This document shows, one piece after another, positions 1 to 6,604 of a DNA stretch of 8,785 nucleotides; the first letter of the stretch is position 1; the number at the start of each line of letters is the position of its first letter. The stretch spans positions 1 to 8,785 of the forward strand of contig CAIZCB010000100.1 of NCBI GenBank assembly GCA_903931355.1, read 5' to 3'. The stretch is from an uncultured Pseudomonadota bacterium. Lineage in GTDB: Bacteria; Pseudomonadota; Gammaproteobacteria; Methylococcales; Methylomonadaceae. The translations under genes and the position numbers were made by a program. The notes beneath the pieces were generated by a model. It saw nothing but the letters and a program-made list of their open reading frames with translations. It did not search any database and was not told the origin of the DNA.

Positions 1-1087
1 CGTGTACACGGCTGACGATAATATGAATTGGCGTCAAAATCGCCAGCATCACCAAAATAATCGCAGGGCCAATAATTGGGTCTAATAATAAATCCAAAAT
101 CCCCATCGCAATTTCAGCAAACAATAACAGCATGATTAAAAAGCCCAAAATAATCAGCGTTGAAGCATTGCAGCGTTCTTTCCAAGTGGTAATTGATGCT
201 TCGACTTCGTTAATCACCACATCATCAATATCACGAATGCCTTTTTCCAAGCTGGCAAGGATTCGGTAAGTACGGTCGTTGTTCAAGTTGCTGATGCGTT
301 GATCGATCAATGACAAATCACCATTTTGTGATAACACCACGAATTGACCAGTATGAATGCCAAATTCGGCTAAACGTCTTTGCCAAGCCGCAGCAATCTC
401 TTGGCTTTTTTGTGGCTCTAGGCTGATTTCAGAATGATCAATAACAAAGATAAATTTATTACTATCCTGTTGGGCAACGATATTAGCAACCGTTTCGTTG
501 ATTAAAGCCGGATCAGCTTCAAACAGATCGGTAAACACCAAAACCAAGTCAGAAATGTTAATAACGTGTTTTCTTAATAAGCCGGTGGCTTGGTTTTCAG
601 CGGTTGGGCTAATGACCGGCGCATCAATCAAAAGTTTGGTTTTTAACTTGGCATTGTTGATGGTAATCAGTTCTAAGTAAGTATTTAGCTTGCTGCCTTC
701 GCCACTGGCGACGCGCTCAATATCGCGGCTGATTTGATAAAACGGTAAGCGATGGTCAGCGTCTAAAGCGTTGCCGGGTAGGGTGGCTGACGTGGCTTGT
801 GGGGTGTATTGCAAGACGGTGAATTTATGTCTTGAGCTATGTAGCTGAATCCCTAAATAGCGATTAATAAAATCAGATTTAGCCGAAGAATAACCGCCCA
901 AAGTGCTGATTAATGGCCACCAAGAGCTTTTTCGTGCAGTGGTTTCGTCGTTATCGATTAAACCCATTTCAAATTCGACTTCATCGAGATCCTGAAACAC
1001 TTTCACTGTTTTTTGTAAAACAGGGTCGGTGCTTGCAAATTGTTTCTCAAGATTAATCAAATGCTTGCTAACCGTTTTATCCGCCAT
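1..1087 (-). CDS. dynamin-like, membrane-anchored GTPase-fold protein (C-terminus missing)
   Basis: The frame is open from an ATG at 1087 to the window edge, giving 362 residues with no stop, so the 3' end is missing. An AAAGG lies about 10 nt before the ATG. Residues 61-78 (STLGGYSSAKSDFINRYL) resemble the P-loop of dynamin/EHD-type GTPases, which usually read GxYSxGK[S/T]; here the final glycine is Ala69, followed by Lys70-Ser71. A G3-like LIDAPV occurs at 153-158, with Val where DxPG has Gly. The G4 region around 214-220 (VIDHSEI) lacks a clear NKxD. Two hydrophobic segments at about 309-328 and 339-358 look like a membrane hairpin. The family remodels or tethers membranes. I infer a membrane-bound dynamin relative, perhaps with impaired GTP hydrolysis. 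It is divergent from the Fic gene. The fold assignment is moderately sure and the exact role is unknown. Confidence 0.6.
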   Translation of the reverse strand, partial: MADKTVSKHLINLEKQFASTDPVLQKTVKVFQDLDEVEFEMGLIDNDETTARKSSWWPLISTLGGYSSAKSDFINRYLGIQLHSSRHKFTVLQYTPQATSATLPGNALDADHRLPFYQISRDIERVASGEGSKLNTYLELITINNAKLKTKLLIDAPVISPTAENQATGLLRKHVINISDLVLVFTDLFEADPALINETVANIVAQQDSNKFIFVIDHSEISLEPQKSQEIAAAWQRRLAEFGIHTGQFVVLSQNGDLSLIDQRISNLNNDRTYRILASLEKGIRDIDDVVINEVEASITTWKERCNASTLIILGFLIMLLLFAEIAMGILDLLLDPIIGPAIILVMLAILTPIHIIVSRVH

Positions 1088-1122
1088 GAGAATTCTGCCT
1101 TTTATTATTATGTTATCGAAGG

Positions 1123-1158
1123 GCTAAAAATCGTTGACCATCGTTGATGATTTTTAGC
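1123..1158 (-). promoter_or_regulatory. Leader hairpin with internal direct repeat, upstream of the dynamin-like gene
   Basis: A perfect 10-bp inverted repeat, GCTAAAAATC (1123-1132) and GATTTTTAGC (1149-1158), encloses a 16-nt loop. The octamer ATCGTTGA occurs twice, at 1130-1137 and 1140-1147, partly inside the stem and loop. No U-tract follows on either strand, so it is not a classical terminator. It lies 36 nt before the dynamin-like start codon and inside the leader predicted from the promoter at 1187-1215. It could be an mRNA structure or a protein-binding dyad. The structure is directly visible; the function is inferred. Confidence 0.45.
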
Positions 1159-1186
1159 TACCGCTTCGGGTTTACAGTCGGCGGGC

Positions 1187-1215
1187 AGTATACACCGATG
1201 GTGTTAAACGGTAAA
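1187..1215 (-). promoter_or_regulatory. Candidate sigma70 promoter for the dynamin-like gene
   Basis: On the minus strand a -35-like TTTACC (1215-1210) is followed after 17 bp by a -10-like TATACT (1192-1187, five of six consensus bases). Transcription would start near 1180 and give a leader of about 93 nt that includes the hairpin at 1123-1158. Confidence 0.45.
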
Positions 1216-1315
1216 AACTCTGCTTAGCTTGATGCGCCACTTACTGCTAATCTAGTCACGTTGGTGTTGCGTTTGTGATGTTATGTGAAAATAATGGGAA
1301 ATAAAGTCTATAAAA

Positions 1316-1344
1316 TTGAAAATACTTCCCGTTCTTGTTACGCT
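1316..1344 (+). promoter_or_regulatory. Candidate promoter for the Fic gene
   Basis: A -35-like TTGAAA (1316-1321) is followed after 17 bp by TACGCT (1339-1344). TG at 1336-1337 supplies the extended -10 pattern TGnTAnnnT, which may compensate for the poor hexamer. The predicted start lies near 1351, about 20 nt before the Fic ATG. The surrounding AT-rich DNA offers weaker alternatives, such as TATAAA at 1309-1314. Confidence 0.35.
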
Positions 1345-1360
1345 AGCTAAAATAGCTAAC
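1337..1360 (+). repeat. Operator-like repeat directly before the Fic gene
   Basis: TAGCTAA occurs twice as a direct repeat with a 9-bp period (1344-1350 and 1353-1359). The same stretch forms an imperfect inverted repeat, GTTA(c)GCTA at 1337-1345 against TAGCTAAC at 1353-1360. It overlaps the candidate -10 and start site, the usual place for a repressor to bind. Because the Fic protein carries its own helix-turn-helix, self-repression is an attractive but untested explanation. Confidence 0.35.
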
Positions 1361-1371
1361 AGGTCGCCCGT

Positions 1372-2262
1372 ATGCAATTGGAATACAACAAAATCAGCAC
1401 TATTGATAAACTCGAACAACTTCAAACAGCGTTTGTCTATTCTACTAAACTGGCGGAAGCAATCGGTGTTTCAAGGCGTACACTTCTCAACTGGCAGCAA
1501 AAACCAGAATCCATCATTAACAAACATCTATTAACGATCGATGTTTTGTATTGCCAGCGCTTTCTAATCCCAGAATGGGACAATCCTAAGCAACACTTTG
1601 AGCCGATATTGTTGCCGGACGATATGCCGCACAATGAACAGGTATTTTTACCCTTCATCCGGCGTCTCAGTTATGGAACCATAGAAATTGAAACTGATAT
1701 GGCTAAAACCGATTTCGATAAAATTATCGACGACACCAAATTGCCGAAAAATATCAGCCGCCAAGCTTTCCATGAAGGATTTAATACCTACATTACCCAT
1801 AAACAGCTCTGGCAACGGATTGTCGAACAAGGAGAACCATTACCGATAACGGTTGAAAACATCAGAACTTTACATGCCGACTTTATGCGCGGCATTCACG
1901 ACAATGCCGGTTTTTTCTCCACCAAAATCCGCATCATGGGGCAATTAGACGGTGTTAGCACCACTGCACCGGAAGACATTGAAGAGGAAATACATCGATG
2001 GGTATTCAAAGAAGCTAAAGCTGTCAGTCTGGAAGCTATTGCCAAAGCTCACGCTTATTTCATTCTGATTCATCCCTTTGGCGATGGCAATGGCCGTGTC
2101 GGTCGGGCTTTGGTGATGGTTCAATGTCTGAACGCACGCTTGAAGCCGCCGGTTTTTAATGGAGAAAACCGCGCCATGTATTACGCAACGATGCAACATG
2201 CTATGAAACATGGCCGTTATGCACCATTGATAAAGCTGTTTTATGAAGCTGCAAGGGAATAG
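1372..2262 (+). CDS. Fic-domain protein (putative AMP-transferase) with N-terminal helix-turn-helix
   Basis: The 296-residue product carries a complete Fic motif at 234-245 (HPFGDGNGRVGR): catalytic His234, metal-binding Asp238, and the anion-hole residues GNGR. Fic enzymes typically transfer AMP from ATP to hydroxyl side chains of target proteins. The flap region at about 180-190 (GFFSTKIRIMG) and the C-terminal helices also fit the fold. Residues 25-41 (TKLAEAIGVSRRTLLNW) look like a helix-turn-helix, suggesting DNA binding. The inhibitory motif [S/T]xxxE[G/N] expected before the Fic core appears only as a degenerate YGTIEI at 101-106. No separate antitoxin gene is visible. The start is ATG with a weak AGGT about 8 nt upstream. 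It is convergent with ntrC. Fic assignment is firm; target and biological role (toxin, regulator or housekeeping) are unknown. Confidence 0.9.
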   Translation: MQLEYNKISTIDKLEQLQTAFVYSTKLAEAIGVSRRTLLNWQQKPESIINKHLLTIDVLYCQRFLIPEWDNPKQHFEPILLPDDMPHNEQVFLPFIRRLSYGTIEIETDMAKTDFDKIIDDTKLPKNISRQAFHEGFNTYITHKQLWQRIVEQGEPLPITVENIRTLHADFMRGIHDNAGFFSTKIRIMGQLDGVSTTAPEDIEEEIHRWVFKEAKAVSLEAIAKAHAYFILIHPFGDGNGRVGRALVMVQCLNARLKPPVFNGENRAMYYATMQHAMKHGRYAPLIKLFYEAARE

Positions 2263-2284
2263 CTTTCGCGTTGTTATTCCCTGC
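2251..2284. terminator. Hairpin between the convergent Fic and ntrC genes
   Basis: GGGAATA (2255-2261) pairs with TATTCCC (2275-2281). The stem extends outward through GC/A against TGC if A2253 is bulged, leaving a 13-nt loop. It overlaps the Fic stop codon and lies just beyond the ntrC stop. Neither strand shows a good U-tract, so it may be a weak bidirectional terminator or a stabilising 3' end. Confidence 0.4.
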
Positions 2285-2286
2285 AA

Positions 2287-3705
2287 TTATTCATCATCAA
2301 TATCCAATTCTTTCAATTTGCGGGTTAAGGTATTTCGGCCATAGCCCAGCAAAATTGCTGCTTCTTGTTTTCTGCCGTGCGTGTGTTGCAGCGCAGTTTC
2401 GATCAATATTTTTTCTACGGTAGGAATGGCCTGTTTAGCCACTTCTGGTTTGCCTGCTTGTAATTGTTGTTTTACCCAGCTTTCAAACGCTTGCTCCCAA
2501 CTAGCAAATTCAATAGTGCCAACCGATTCTTGGCTAGGGTGGCTTAATTCGGGGGGTAAATCTTCGATATGAATTTCCCGACCTGAAGCCATCACGGTTA
2601 ACCAGCGGCAGATGTTCTCCAGCTGTCTGACATTGCCAGGCCATTTGAAATGACTCAAAAACTCTTCAGTTTCAGGTTTTAAAACTTTAACTTCAGTGCC
2701 CAATTCTTTAGCGCTTAAATACAGAAAATGTCGCATTAACAAGCCAATATCTTGGCTGCGTTCACGCAAAGGCGGGATATGAATCCGAATCACATTTAAG
2801 CGATGGAATAAATCTTCACGAAAACGGCCTTGAGCGACCAGTGTTTCCAAGTTTTGGTGAGTGGCGGCAATGATTCTTACATTGACTTTGATTGATGCCT
2901 GAGCACCAACGGGGTAAAACTCATTGTCAGCCAACACTCGCAATAAGCGGGTTTGCAGTTCGGCGGGCATATCGCCGATTTCGTCTAAAAACAGCGTGCC
3001 ATTATTCGCTTGTTCAAAGCGACCGGTTCGACGTGCTTGAGCGCCGGTAAACGAGCCTTTTTCATGGCCGAATAATTCCGATTCCATCAAATCACGCGGA
3101 ATCGCCGCCATGTTTAAGGCAATAAACGGTTGATTGGCTCGCGGGCTATGTTTATGTAAAGCCTTGGCGACTAATTCTTTACCGGTACCCGATTCGCCGT
3201 TAATCAAAACCGTAATATGCGAACGTGCCAAGCGGCCAATAGCGCGGAACACTTCCTGCATTGCTGGCGCTTCGCCAATGATTTCGGTGCTTTCTTCTAT
3301 GGTTTCTGGTTCGACAATTGCGGCTTGTTGTTCTTTGCTGTGAGTGCAGGCGCGATGTACAGTTTCGACCACTTCATTAATATCAAACGGTTTAGGCAGA
3401 TATTCAAAAGCACCGCCATGAAATGCCGATACAGCGCTTTCTAAATCCGAATGAGCAGTCATGATAATCACGGGTAATTCGGGATGTTGGTCTTGAATGG
3501 TTTTTAGCAATTCAAAACCATCCATGCCGGGCATCCGAATATCAGTAATCAAGGCTTGTGGAATGCCGTGAACCAATTCTTTTAATAAATCGTTGGCGTT
3601 AGAAAAACTACGAGTATTGATATTGGCTTTTTGTAAGGCTTTTTCTAAAACCCAGCGGATGGATTTGTCGTCATCGACAATCCAGACATTATCCGAAATC
3701 GGCAT
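2287..3705 (-). CDS. ntrC: Nitrogen regulator NtrC, sigma54-dependent response regulator
   Basis: The protein has 472 residues, the usual NtrC length, with three domains in order. The receiver (about 5-120) has an acidic pocket at Asp11-Asp13, phospho-acceptor Asp55 in TDIRMPG, Thr83 and Lys105. The AAA+ domain (about 142-378) has Walker A GESGTGKE at 170-177, the sigma54-contact loop GSFTGA at 217-222 (Ser in place of the commoner Ala of GAFTGA) and Walker B LFLDEIGD at 238-245. The C-terminal Fis-type helix-turn-helix is at about 430-468. Phosphorylated by NtrB, it forms an oligomeric ATPase that opens sigma54 promoters under nitrogen limitation. The ATG has a GGGAGA about 8 nt upstream. 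It follows ntrB by 26 bp, so the two are co-transcribed. Its likely binding sites are at 4876-4922 and 6605-6651. The name glnG is a synonym. Confidence 0.97.
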   Translation of the reverse strand: MPISDNVWIVDDDKSIRWVLEKALQKANINTRSFSNANDLLKELVHGIPQALITDIRMPGMDGFELLKTIQDQHPELPVIIMTAHSDLESAVSAFHGGAFEYLPKPFDINEVVETVHRACTHSKEQQAAIVEPETIEESTEIIGEAPAMQEVFRAIGRLARSHITVLINGESGTGKELVAKALHKHSPRANQPFIALNMAAIPRDLMESELFGHEKGSFTGAQARRTGRFEQANNGTLFLDEIGDMPAELQTRLLRVLADNEFYPVGAQASIKVNVRIIAATHQNLETLVAQGRFREDLFHRLNVIRIHIPPLRERSQDIGLLMRHFLYLSAKELGTEVKVLKPETEEFLSHFKWPGNVRQLENICRWLTVMASGREIHIEDLPPELSHPSQESVGTIEFASWEQAFESWVKQQLQAGKPEVAKQAIPTVEKILIETALQHTHGRKQEAAILLGYGRNTLTRKLKELDIDDE

Positions 3706-3731
3706 TAGCTATCTCCCTAAGCAAGGTTTTA

Positions 3732-4781
3732 TTAGTCATTAATAGGTAAGTAAATTGAAAACACGGTGTGACCGGGTTCGCTTTCGCATTCGATTAAGCC
3801 GTTATGTTGGTTAATCAAGGATTGGGCGATTGACAAACCAAGTCCCGTGCCTTCAGCGCGGCCTGTAATCATTGGATAGAAAATGCGCCCCATCAATTCC
3901 GCTTTAATCCCTGGTCCATTGTCGATGACATCGATTTTTGCCACTAATTTGTGGTGTTTACGGCCGATGGTCATGTGGCGTTGGATGCGGGTTTTAATAA
4001 TGATCTTGCCTTCGCCGCTAATTGCTTGGACAGCATTACGGACAATATTTAACAGGGCTTGAATCAATTGGTTTTTATCGGCAGATAATTCAGGAATACT
4101 CGGGTCGTAATCGGTGATCAGTTGAATATGGCTATTGGCTTCGACGCTAACTAATTGCCTAACCCGTTCCAACACTTCATGAATATTGAGCGGGCTTTTA
4201 TGGGCGGGTTTATTCGGCCCTAGCATTTTATCCATCAAATCTTGTAGTCGATCCGATTCGGCAATAATGATTTGGGTGTATTCCTTTAATTCAGGGTCTT
4301 GTAATTCCAAATCCAGTAATTGTGCTGCACCCCGCAAGCCGCCTAAGGGGTTTTTAATCTCATGCGCCAAGCCTCTGACCAACATGCGGCTGGTGTTTTG
4401 CTGGGCCAGTAATTGTTCTTCTTTGGTAATTCGTAAATGCCGATCAACTTGTTGTAACTCGATCAGAATTTCGCTGAAGATGCCGTTTTCCTGTAAAGGC
4501 GTAGCGCTTAGATTAACGGTAATGGTTTGATTGACCCGTTCTAAAATCAACTCTCTATCGACCAAGGGTTCATGGCTGTTGAGTCGATGTAACAAGTCGT
4601 CAAAAAGTAGCGTTTGCGGGGTCTTAAATAGTTTCTGCGCTGGGGTGCCGATTAAATGTTTGGCGCTATCGGCAAACAGCATCTCACCGGCTGGATTGAT
4701 GTAAGACAGCTGCAAGTCTCCGTCAAATAACAGAATCGCTTCATTAATATGGTCGAGGATTTTTTTATACACAACATTCAA
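3732..4781 (-). CDS. ntrB: Nitrogen regulation sensor kinase/phosphatase NtrB
   Basis: A soluble 349-residue histidine kinase, without membrane segments. The N-terminal PAS-like domain covers about 5-115. The dimerisation/phospho-acceptor helix contains His140 in LAHEIKNPLGG. The ATP-binding domain has an N-box around Asn249 (LLNIVRNAVQA), G1 DNGPGI at 287-292, the NtrB-typical FYPMITGR at 301-308, and G2 GTGLGLSIA at 311-319. NtrB phosphorylates NtrC when nitrogen is scarce and dephosphorylates it when PII signals plenty. The start is uncertain: the first possible in-frame start after the upstream TAA is TTG at 4781, then GTG at 4772, and neither has a Shine-Dalgarno sequence. The nearby ATG at 4777 is out of frame. 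The N-terminus is shorter than in E. coli. A sigma54 promoter lies immediately upstream. Synonym glnL. Confidence 0.95.
   Translation of the reverse strand: MNVVYKKILDHINEAILLFDGDLQLSYINPAGEMLFADSAKHLIGTPAQKLFKTPQTLLFDDLLHRLNSHEPLVDRELILERVNQTITVNLSATPLQENGIFSEILIELQQVDRHLRITKEEQLLAQQNTSRMLVRGLAHEIKNPLGGLRGAAQLLDLELQDPELKEYTQIIIAESDRLQDLMDKMLGPNKPAHKSPLNIHEVLERVRQLVSVEANSHIQLITDYDPSIPELSADKNQLIQALLNIVRNAVQAISGEGKIIIKTRIQRHMTIGRKHHKLVAKIDVIDNGPGIKAELMGRIFYPMITGRAEGTGLGLSIAQSLINQHNGLIECESEPGHTVFSIYLPIND
4760..4766 (-). other. A7 run at the start of ntrB in a slippery phase
   Basis: The minus strand has seven consecutive A residues eight bases into the frame opened by ATG 4777. In that frame the run reads as A AAA AAA, the phase of a -1 slippery heptamer. 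A -1 slip, or one additional A, would join the ATG to the ntrB frame. It may be a real recoding or transcript-slippage site, a homopolymer sequencing error, or chance. Confidence 0.3.
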
Positions 4782-4807
4782 GGTTAAGAGTGATTGTTAG
4801 ATTGTTA

Positions 4808-4823
4808 TGCAATTAGCAAGCCA
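4808..4823 (-). promoter_or_regulatory. Sigma54 (-24/-12) promoter of ntrBC
   Basis: The minus strand reads TGGCTTGCTAATTGCA: the invariant GG (4822-4821), exactly 10 bp, then the invariant GC (4810-4809). With the preceding C it matches 11 of the 13 defined positions of the known pattern YTGGCACG-N4-TTGCW. Transcription should start near 4797, giving a leader of only about 16 nt to TTG 4781 or 25 nt to GTG 4772. Two NtrC-like sites lie upstream at 4876-4922, a normal enhancer distance. I infer that ntrBC is autoactivated through sigma54. Confidence 0.82.
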
Positions 4824-4875
4824 GTTTTTAAAGGCTAGGGTGAAGTGGGATTTGTGAACATTGATAGAAGATGTT

Positions 4876-4922
4876 TGCACCAAATTAGAGCGCTTGGTAT
4901 TTGCGTTGTCTAATTTGGTGCT
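4876..4922. promoter_or_regulatory. Inverted pair of NtrC-like sites upstream of ntrBC
   Basis: A perfect 13-bp inverted repeat, GCACCAAATTAGA (4877-4889) and its complement (4909-4921), encloses 19 bp. Each arm carries the better half of the known NtrC site TGCACY-N4-TGGTGCA: 4876-4892 matches 10 of 13 defined positions and 4922-4906 on the minus strand matches 8 of 13. Their centres are 30 bp apart, about three helical turns, and about 87 and 117 bp upstream of the predicted sigma54 start. It could also fold as a hairpin ending the upstream transcript, but no U-tract follows. The NtrC enhancer reading is preferred because the same core recurs before amt. Confidence 0.65.
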
Positions 4923-4934
4923 TGAGGGTTTGAG

Positions 4935-5267
4935 TTATTCGCTACTACAGAGTTTTTCAGCTCGATCGCTTTGTGGCGTGATGCTATTGTCGGCTTTGAC
5001 TCGCCAGCGATAGCGCATTTCCATGCTTTTGTTAATCAATACCGCACGTTCGACATCAATATAGCCATCTTCTTGAAAAGCTCGCCAGCCAATATCGCGT
5101 TGCGAGTGGCTTCTAACCGATTGATCCAACACTTGTTCAACGGTTAAGTTGTCTTTACAGGGCAGATTTTTAACCTGAGCCGATGCTTGGTCAGCGTCTA
5201 AAGCCCAGCTATAACTAATCCCACTCAGCAACAATAAAACACCCGTAATCAATTGAATTTTTTGCAT
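4935..5267 (-). CDS. Small secreted protein of unknown function, linked to amt
   Basis: I do not recognise this 110-residue protein. Residues 1-22 form a typical signal peptide (MQKIQ, a hydrophobic run, then SYSWA), probably cleaved before Leu23, leaving a periplasmic domain of about 88 residues. It contains two cysteines, Cys37 (LPCKDN) and Cys107 (EKLCSSE), near its ends, which could form a disulfide. The middle is charged and mixed, with a segment RYRWRVKAD at 85-93. There is no lipobox, repeat or catalytic motif. The ATG has CGGAG 6 nt upstream. It begins only 15 bp after the amt stop, so the two are almost certainly one operon. It occupies the position next to amt where many bacteria carry glnK, but it is not a PII protein. 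The gene itself looks real; the function is open. Confidence 0.8.
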   Translation of the reverse strand: MQKIQLITGVLLLLSGISYSWALDADQASAQVKNLPCKDNLTVEQVLDQSVRSHSQRDIGWRAFQEDGYIDVERAVLINKSMEMRYRWRVKADNSITPQSDRAEKLCSSE

Positions 5268-5282
5268 ATCAGACTCCGAGGA

Positions 5283-6581
5283 TTAAAGGTTGTAGCCTTG
5301 TTCGTTGTGTAAGGCGATGTCCAAACCTTCGGTTTCATCCGAACTATCGACTCGTAAGCCCAAACTTTTATCTAACAGCTTTAACAGTAAAAAACTGATG
5401 CCGCCGCTCCACAATAAAGTACTGAGCACAGCAATCGCTTGAACCTGTAACTGGCCGCTGATGCCGTTGTCGGCGATAGTGCCGATGCCGCCAAAAGATT
5501 CGCTGGCTAAAATTGCTGTCAATAAAGAACCAACAATTCCGCCAACGCCATGAATCGCAAACACATCCAAGCTGTCATCGATTTTCAGGTTGCGTTTCAT
5601 CCAATGTAAGCTGTAAAAGCATAGGCAGCCAGCGGCTAAGCCAATTACCAAGCCACCTAAAGGGCTAACAAAACCCGCTGATGGCGCAATCATCCCCAAG
5701 CCAGCTACCATGCCGGTAATTAAGCCTAGGCCGCTGGGTTTGCCAAAGCGTAACCATTCAATCGTCATCCAAGCCAAAGAACCGGCAGCGGCGCTCATGT
5801 GAGTGGAAAGCATGGCAATTCCCGCAGCGCCATTGGCCATTAAGGCGCTGCCAGCACTAAAACCGTGCCAGCCAACCCACAGAATACCCGCACCAGTAGC
5901 GGTCATAGTTAGATTGTGAGGTGGCATTGGCAGGCGAGGGTAGCCGCGACGTGGGCCAACCATCAAAGCGCCGATTAATGCAGCAATGCCACCGGAAACA
6001 TGCACCACTAAACCGCCAGCAAAATCCATCACGCCCAGTTGTGCTAACCAGCCACCGCCCCAAACCCAATGACAAACTGGGACGTAAATTAACAACTCCC
6101 AACCCGCGACAAACCACAATAAAGCCGAGAATTTAATCCGTTCCGCCACCCCGCCAACAATCAATGCTGGCGCAAAAATCGCGAAAGTTAGGTGATACAT
6201 GCAAAACACGGTTTCCGGTAGATTGTCTTTAACGCTATCGGCATTAATCGACAACAAAGACAGTTTTGAAAACCCGCCCAACCACGACTGCCAGCTACCG
6301 CCATCACTTAGCGCCAAGCTGTAACCGCCGATTAGCCACAAAATCGACACCAACGCAGTAATCGCAAAGCATTGCATGATCACCGATAAGACGTTTTTGG
6401 TTCGTACCAAGCCGCCATAAAACAACGCCAAGCCTGGCACAGTCATAAACAACACCAAACCGGATGCGGTCAGTATCCATGCGGTATCTGCGCCATTAAG
6501 TGGGTCGGCGTGGCTTAGCGTTGGCCACAGGCTAAGTGCGGTGGCGGTTAAGCGGCTGAAAAAATAAGAGGGTTTAGACAT
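5283..6581 (-). CDS. amt: Ammonium channel/transporter of the Amt family
   Basis: A 432-residue Amt protein with an N-terminal signal peptide (about 1-25, ending SHA) and about eleven membrane helices. By alignment to E. coli AmtB from memory, the key features are Trp174 (W148), Asp186 in MDFAGG (D160), twin histidines His194 and His344 (H168, H318), Phe133 (F107), Phe241 (F215) and Ser245 (S219). The C-terminal tail (LGLRVDSSDETEGLD...QGYN) is the conserved Amt tail. Amt trimers conduct ammonium/ammonia across the inner membrane and are blocked by GlnK. Unusual positions: AmtB F103-Q104 is Tyr129-His130, and the common WFGFNAGS is WHGFSAGS. The ATG has GGAG 5 nt upstream (6590-6587). It leads an operon with the small secreted gene and has NtrC-like sites 24-70 bp upstream. 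No glnK is in the window. Confidence 0.95.
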   Translation of the reverse strand: MSKPSYFFSRLTATALSLWPTLSHADPLNGADTAWILTASGLVLFMTVPGLALFYGGLVRTKNVLSVIMQCFAITALVSILWLIGGYSLALSDGGSWQSWLGGFSKLSLLSINADSVKDNLPETVFCMYHLTFAIFAPALIVGGVAERIKFSALLWFVAGWELLIYVPVCHWVWGGGWLAQLGVMDFAGGLVVHVSGGIAALIGALMVGPRRGYPRLPMPPHNLTMTATGAGILWVGWHGFSAGSALMANGAAGIAMLSTHMSAAAGSLAWMTIEWLRFGKPSGLGLITGMVAGLGMIAPSAGFVSPLGGLVIGLAAGCLCFYSLHWMKRNLKIDDSLDVFAIHGVGGIVGSLLTAILASESFGGIGTIADNGISGQLQVQAIAVLSTLLWSGGISFLLLKLLDKSLGLRVDSSDETEGLDIALHNEQGYNL

Positions 6582-6604
6582 TGGCGCTCCGTATTATGAT
6601 TGTT

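Noticed and set aside
1316..1534. 72-codon open frame starting with TTG, overlapping the Fic gene
   Set aside because: It lies mostly inside the well-supported Fic gene in another frame, has no ribosome binding site and shows no recognisable protein features.
1372..2262. Fic gene as half of a classical two-gene toxin-antitoxin pair
   Set aside because: No small antitoxin frame with an inhibitory motif lies immediately beside it; the neighbour ntrC is convergent.
4186..4530. 114-codon open frame antisense to ntrB
   Set aside because: It is the shadow of a strongly conserved kinase gene, and its composition reflects the opposite strand.
4877..4921. Rho-independent terminator after the small secreted gene
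   Set aside because: The 13-bp dyad has a 19-nt loop and no U-tract on either strand, and its arms match NtrC half-sites found also before amt; termination is not excluded but is the weaker reading.
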